Positions 40,830 to 43,899 of a stretch of DNA of 43,899 nt are shown here, in pieces; within the stretch, counting starts at the first letter, position 1; every line of letters begins with the position of its first letter. Below the pieces are notes generated by a model. That model made no database searches and had not been told where the DNA came from. It saw only the letters and a list, made by a program, of their open reading frames with translations. The translations under genes and the position numbers were made by a program. The stretch covers positions 1 through 43,899 of the forward strand of contig NZ_JAFJSY010000050.1 in NCBI RefSeq assembly GCF_019857225.1, given 5' to 3'. Source of the stretch: Streptomyces plumbidurans (lineage in GTDB: Bacteria; Actinomycetota; Actinomycetes; Streptomycetales; Streptomycetaceae).

Positions 40830-41585
40830 ATGGTTGACGCAATTTTCGGACACCCGCGCCTCGCCGCCGTCTACGACGCTCTCGACGCGGACCGCAGCGA
40901 CCTCGACGCGTATCTCGTGATGGCGGGGGAGTTCGGTGCGCGGTCCGTGTTGGACATCGGGTGCGGTACGGGTGTGTTCGCGCTGTTGCTCGCCGAGCGT
41001 GGGATCAGGGTCACCGGGATCGATCCCGCGCGAGCGTCCGTCGACGTCGCGCGGGGCAAGCCGGGTGGCGAGCGGGTGCGTTGGCTCGATGGCGATGCCG
41101 GCGACCTGCCAACTCTGCAGAGCCGGCAGGTCGACCTGGTGACGATGACCGGGAATGTCGCCCAGGCGATCGTCGATCCGCAGGCGTGGCGTACGACGCT
41201 GCGCGGCGCCCACGAGGCGCTGCGGCCGGGCGGTCGGCTGGTCTTCGAGACGCGCGATCCGGCGTACCGAGTGTGGGAGGAATGGGCGCGGTGGACGCGT
41301 GAGTCGACGTACCGCGTGACGGACGCACCGGGCGTCGGACGCGTCGAGACCTGGGCCGAGTTGACGGACGTGAGTCTGCCGCTGGTGAGTTTCCGGGACA
41401 CGCATGTGTTCGCTGCGGACGGAGAGGTACTGATCTCTGAATCGACCCTGCGCTTCCGTGAACGTGCGGAAATCGAGCGGGACTTGCACGAGCACGGGTT
41501 CGCCGTCGAGGACGTACGCGACGCGCCGGACCGGCCGGGCAGGGAGTTGATGTTCGTGGCGCGACGTCATACCGCACAGACTTGA
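40830..41585 (+). CDS. Class I SAM-dependent methyltransferase
   Basis: A 251-residue methyltransferase. SAM motif I is SVLDIGCGTGVFALLLAERG, the acidic residue of motif II is in VTGIDPARAS, and post-motif strands LVTMTGNVAQAIVD and LRPGGRLVFETRDP follow. Substrate unknown. It starts ten bases after the kinase stop and may use both read-through transcription and its own leaderless promoter. It converges on the GNAT gene; the gap holds two short tandem repeats. Confidence 0.9.
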   Translation: MVDAIFGHPRLAAVYDALDADRSDLDAYLVMAGEFGARSVLDIGCGTGVFALLLAERGIRVTGIDPARASVDVARGKPGGERVRWLDGDAGDLPTLQSRQVDLVTMTGNVAQAIVDPQAWRTTLRGAHEALRPGGRLVFETRDPAYRVWEEWARWTRESTYRVTDAPGVGRVETWAELTDVSLPLVSFRDTHVFAADGEVLISESTLRFRERAEIERDLHEHGFAVEDVRDAPDRPGRELMFVARRHTAQT

Positions 41586-41587
41586 GC

Positions 41588-41608
41588 GCCCATTGCCCAT
41601 TGCCCAGT
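41588..41608. repeat. Three-copy 7-bp tandem repeat
   Basis: GCCCATT, GCCCATT, GCCCAGT in direct succession, two bases after the methyltransferase stop codon. Confidence 0.85.
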
Positions 41609-41628
41609 GCACTTGGTCGCGAGGAGCG

Positions 41629-41667
41629 GCCGTGCCGGACAGCCGTGCCGGACAGCCGTGCCGGACG
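41629..41667. repeat. Three-copy 13-bp tandem repeat
   Basis: Three copies of GCCGTGCCGGAC each followed by A (G in the last), ending four bases before the stop of the convergent GNAT gene. Together with the 7-bp repeat it fills the convergent gap. Confidence 0.9.
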
Positions 41668-41671
41668 AGGG

Positions 41672-42253
41672 TCAGGTCGGGATGGTCGGCAGGTCGAGGT
41701 CGCCTTTGCGCAGCCGATAGACCTGCAGGGTGAGGCCGTAGTACTTCTGCGTCTCCCCGACCCACTCCATGCCTACGCGCCGCGCGGTCGCCGTACCCCT
41801 CGCGTTGCGGGGGCGTACGACGGCGAACACCTCGTCGACGCCTTGGGTGAACGTGTAGTGGGCGACTGCATGGCCGGCTTCCGCGGCCAGCCCCTGGCCC
41901 CAGTGCGCAGGCGCCAGCTGCCAGCCGATCTCCAGGTCGATGCCGTCCGGCGGCAGGGGCAGTACGGCGGCTCCGCCGATCAGTTCGCCGCTGTCCGCCA
42001 GCTCGACGGCCCAGCGGCCCGCCGGCGCCTCCAGAGTGGAGCACTGGTCGATCCACTGCTTGAGGACCGCCGTCATCGCGGATTCGTCGGCCACGGCCTC
42101 CATCGCGGGCGCCAACCACCGGGCAACCTCGCCCTGGCCGTACACGGCGAGAGCTGCGGCCGCGTCCTGCAGCGACCACGGTCGTAGGACGAGCCGGTTG
42201 GTGCGGATGCGCCTTCCGTCGACGGTCACGTGGTGCTGTTCGGGCTTGGCCAT
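41672..42253 (-). CDS. GNAT-family N-acetyltransferase (RimJ/RimL-like)
   Basis: A 193-residue acetyltransferase of the RimJ/RimL group. It begins with the typical strand IRTNRLVLRPWSLQDAAAAL, has EIGWQLAPAHWGQGLAAEAG as the acetyl-CoA loop and ends with RRVGMEWVGETQKYYG. It may acetylate a protein N terminus or a small amine. ATG 42253 has GGAGG eight bases upstream; a longer frame to 42364 lacks a ribosome site. Confidence 0.9.
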   Translation of the reverse strand: MAKPEQHHVTVDGRRIRTNRLVLRPWSLQDAAAALAVYGQGEVARWLAPAMEAVADESAMTAVLKQWIDQCSTLEAPAGRWAVELADSGELIGGAAVLPLPPDGIDLEIGWQLAPAHWGQGLAAEAGHAVAHYTFTQGVDEVFAVVRPRNARGTATARRVGMEWVGETQKYYGLTLQVYRLRKGDLDLPTIPT

Positions 42254-42559
42254 GTAGGTGACCTCCGGCTGTCGGTTCGGCTTCCCATTCAACACCCGCG
42301 ACGTGTGCAGGGGCGCATATCCAATAGTGAGGCGACGTCTGCGGACACGCTGTAGATGGTGCATAGATGTACGCGGTCGGTAGTGCCCATACGGAGCCCA
42401 TGGCCCGCCGTGGGGCCGACGGGTTCACCGTCCTGAAACGCCGTCGGCGACGCCGCGTAGATGCCGCGTCCATGCCGGGACGTTCGGATGAGGGGATTCG
42501 AGCCACCGCGGCAGGGTCGCGCGGGAGAATGAGAGGACGAGACGGCATGGGAGACGCTG
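42254..42559. other. Divergent intergenic region, no gene seen
   Basis: 306 bp between the GNAT gene and the DUF5709 gene. No supported coding frame; it should hold both promoters. I saw no convincing operator. Confidence 0.4.
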
Positions 42560-43009
42560 ATGACGGCAGCAGATGATGCTTCGGCCGCGAGCGATCCGGC
42601 GGATTTCAACCCCTTGAGCCCCGAGGAGGAGTACGACGAGGACGAGTTCGGCGAGGACATCCTCGACGAGGGGTACTCGCCTCCCGAAAGGCCCGTCGGC
42701 GTGTCCGAGTGGGGCCTGACCGCACGCGAAGGGGCCTCCCACGAGGACTTGGCCCACCGGCTGGGGCGCGAGGTCCCCGACTCGCGAGCGGAGGATCAAG
42801 GCGACGGACTGGGCGACTCCGTCGACACCGACGGGGAACTCCTCGACGACCAGGTCGGCGACGAGCGCGCGGGCCGCCTGGTCGGCCAGGACGTGGACGG
42901 CGACGTGGATTTCGACGACAACACGGCCTGGGACGCCGGTGTCGACGGTGGTGCGGCGTCGGCGGAGGAGGCGGCCGTGCACGTCGTCCCCGAGCGCGAC
43001 ACCGAGTGA
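42560..43009 (+). CDS. DUF5709-family acidic protein
   Basis: A 149-residue, very acidic, probably disordered protein found in actinobacteria. The family signature is visible: PLSPEEEYDEDEFGEDILDE leading to EGYSPPERPVGVSEWGLTAR, then LAHRLGREVPD. No signal peptide, membrane segment or catalytic motif. Function unknown. GGGAG lies about six bases before ATG 42560. Confidence 0.85.
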   Translation: MTAADDASAASDPADFNPLSPEEEYDEDEFGEDILDEGYSPPERPVGVSEWGLTAREGASHEDLAHRLGREVPDSRAEDQGDGLGDSVDTDGELLDDQVGDERAGRLVGQDVDGDVDFDDNTAWDAGVDGGAASAEEAAVHVVPERDTE

Positions 43010-43019
43010 CAGCAGTGCC

Positions 43020-43034
43020 GCCGTCCTTGACGGC
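43020..43034 (+). terminator. Weak hairpin after the DUF5709 gene
   Basis: GCCGTC-CTT-GACGGC is a perfect 6-bp stem with a 3-base loop, ten bases after the stop. Short and without a T-tract, so only tentative. Confidence 0.35.
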
Positions 43035-43366
43035 CCTGGCGAGTACGAGCGGTCAGGGGTGCCCGACGCCTGTTGCTGCGAGGACCCTGGTCGGCGACTA
43101 GCATGCGGAGGAGCTGTCCGGGCGTGCGCGAGGCCGTCGAGAGACGGCTCAGTGTCCGGCAGCGACAGGTCGGCCATGCCTCGAACGCCCGCGGCACTGC
43201 ACCGGAAACGCCGGTCGGCGATCTCCGTACCGGCTCGAACGCCCTTCACAAGAGCATCGTGGACGCGCAGGAGCTGCGCGAAGCCACCTCGTCAGGCCGA
43301 CGCGGCCCCCGCACCGCCTCCCGCCCGACCGTTCGCCTCCCGTCCGACCGGTAAGGACGCCCAGAA
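43035..43366. other. Intergenic region before the molybdoenzyme gene
   Basis: About 330 bp with no supported gene. Open frames exist but have poor codon bias and no family resemblance. It probably holds the promoter of the downstream molybdoenzyme gene. Confidence 0.4.
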
Positions 43367-43899
43367 ATGACGATCATCTCTCGCGGTTTCCACGGGCGCA
43401 GAGCTGCCCCCGGCACAAAGCTCCCGCCGGGCCAGTACGAGACCACCGGCTTCCCCGTGCTGTCGGCAGGCCCCACGCCCCGCGTGCCCCGCGACACCTG
43501 GAAGCTGTCCGTCACCACCGAAGTCGGGAAGCGCCATGTCTGGGACTGGTCCGCTCTGACGGCGCTGCCGTCGGACAGCCCGACCGTGGACCTCCATTGC
43601 GTCACCAAATGGTCCAAGTTCGGCACGCGCTGGCAAGGGGTCTCCCTGGACGTCCTGCTCGCGGACGTGGAGACCGCGGCGGAGTACGTCCTCGTCTCCT
43701 CCCACGGCGGATACACGACGAACCTGCCCCTCGAGGACCTCCTCGACGGCAAGGCGTGGATCGTCTACGGGTACGACGGCGAGGACCTCACCCCTGAGCA
43801 CGGAGGCCCGGTCCGGCTGCTGGTCCCGCATCTTTATCTGTGGAAGTCCGCCAAGTGGGTCCGCGGCATCGAACTGCACGACGACGACACTCCCGGGTT
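43367..43899 (+). CDS. Sulfite-oxidase-like molybdenum enzyme, 3' end outside the window
   Basis: The first 177 codons of a protein with the oxidoreductase molybdopterin-binding domain; the reading frame is still open at the window edge. C78 in VDLHCVTKWSKFGTRWQGV is the expected molybdenum ligand, and GPVRLLVPHLYLWKSAKWVR is the conserved strand seen in sulfite-oxidase-like proteins. No twin-arginine signal is seen at the N terminus, so this copy is probably cytoplasmic. It needs molybdenum cofactor, which links it functionally, though not by distance, to modABC. AAG-GA elements upstream of ATG 43367 are weak. Confidence 0.85.
   Translation, partial: MTIISRGFHGRRAAPGTKLPPGQYETTGFPVLSAGPTPRVPRDTWKLSVTTEVGKRHVWDWSALTALPSDSPTVDLHCVTKWSKFGTRWQGVSLDVLLADVETAAEYVLVSSHGGYTTNLPLEDLLDGKAWIVYGYDGEDLTPEHGGPVRLLVPHLYLWKSAKWVRGIELHDDDTPG

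Overview
The window looks like chromosomal DNA of a Streptomyces or close relative. It is very GC-rich with strong G/C third-position bias. Starts are ATG, GTG and TTG, stop/start overlaps of the ATGA or GTGA type are common, and it carries Streptomyces-typical families: a large LAL/LuxR regulator, an LAETG sortase-anchored surface protein and a DUF5709 protein. No tRNA, rRNA, CRISPR array, insertion sequence or phage gene was seen.

Layout. 1-6.6 kb: a LAL regulator divergent from a fumarate-reductase-like flavoprotein and an HsaA-type flavin monooxygenase, then a small conserved protein. 6.6-9.4 kb: a compact modABC molybdate uptake operon on the minus strand. 9.8-10.8 kb: an LAETG cell-wall protein with a strong terminator. 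11-25.6 kb: a carbohydrate locus. A secreted GH127 enzyme with a ricin-like tail converges on a five-gene minus-strand operon (sugar-binding protein, two permeases, secreted GH76 endo-alpha-1,6-mannanase, cytoplasmic GH38 alpha-mannosidase). Facing that operon is a plus-strand set of mannose-6-phosphate isomerase, ROK sugar kinase and LacI regulator. Two near-identical LacI-type operators sit in the divergent promoter. Just after the LacI gene lies a short broken remnant of a GH125 exo-alpha-1,6-mannosidase, joined to a stub of an unrelated epimerase gene.

25.6-28.1 kb: a small redox/stress group (NTF2-like protein, isochorismatase-fold protein, MerR regulator, quinone oxidoreductase) with a convincing MerR-type promoter. 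28.1-32.3 kb: a CUT2 sugar ABC transporter with an upstream U32-like gene behind a perfect 21-bp inverted repeat. 32.3-43.9 kb: mostly single-gene units. These are two GNAT acetyltransferases, an SDR/TetR divergent pair with twin operators, two aminoglycoside-phosphotransferase-fold kinases, a Rid protein, hydrolases, a YdcF protein, a P-loop kinase, a methyltransferase, a DUF5709 protein and, running off the right edge, a sulfite-oxidase-like molybdoenzyme.

How the genes work together. The 13.4-25 kb cluster reads as an alpha-mannan pathway. GH76 cuts the alpha-1,6 backbone outside the cell, the ABC importer takes up manno-oligosaccharides, and GH38 trims them in the cytoplasm. The ROK kinase would phosphorylate mannose, and the isomerase would send mannose-6-phosphate into glycolysis under LacI control. 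The broken GH125 suggests the pathway once had a dedicated exo-alpha-1,6-mannosidase. The most unusual single observations are that remnant, an isomerase fused to a kinase-like domain with an eroded P-loop, a FrdA-family flavoprotein with Arg and His exchanged at two catalytic positions, several well-defined new operators, and a run of genes with leaderless-type promoters.
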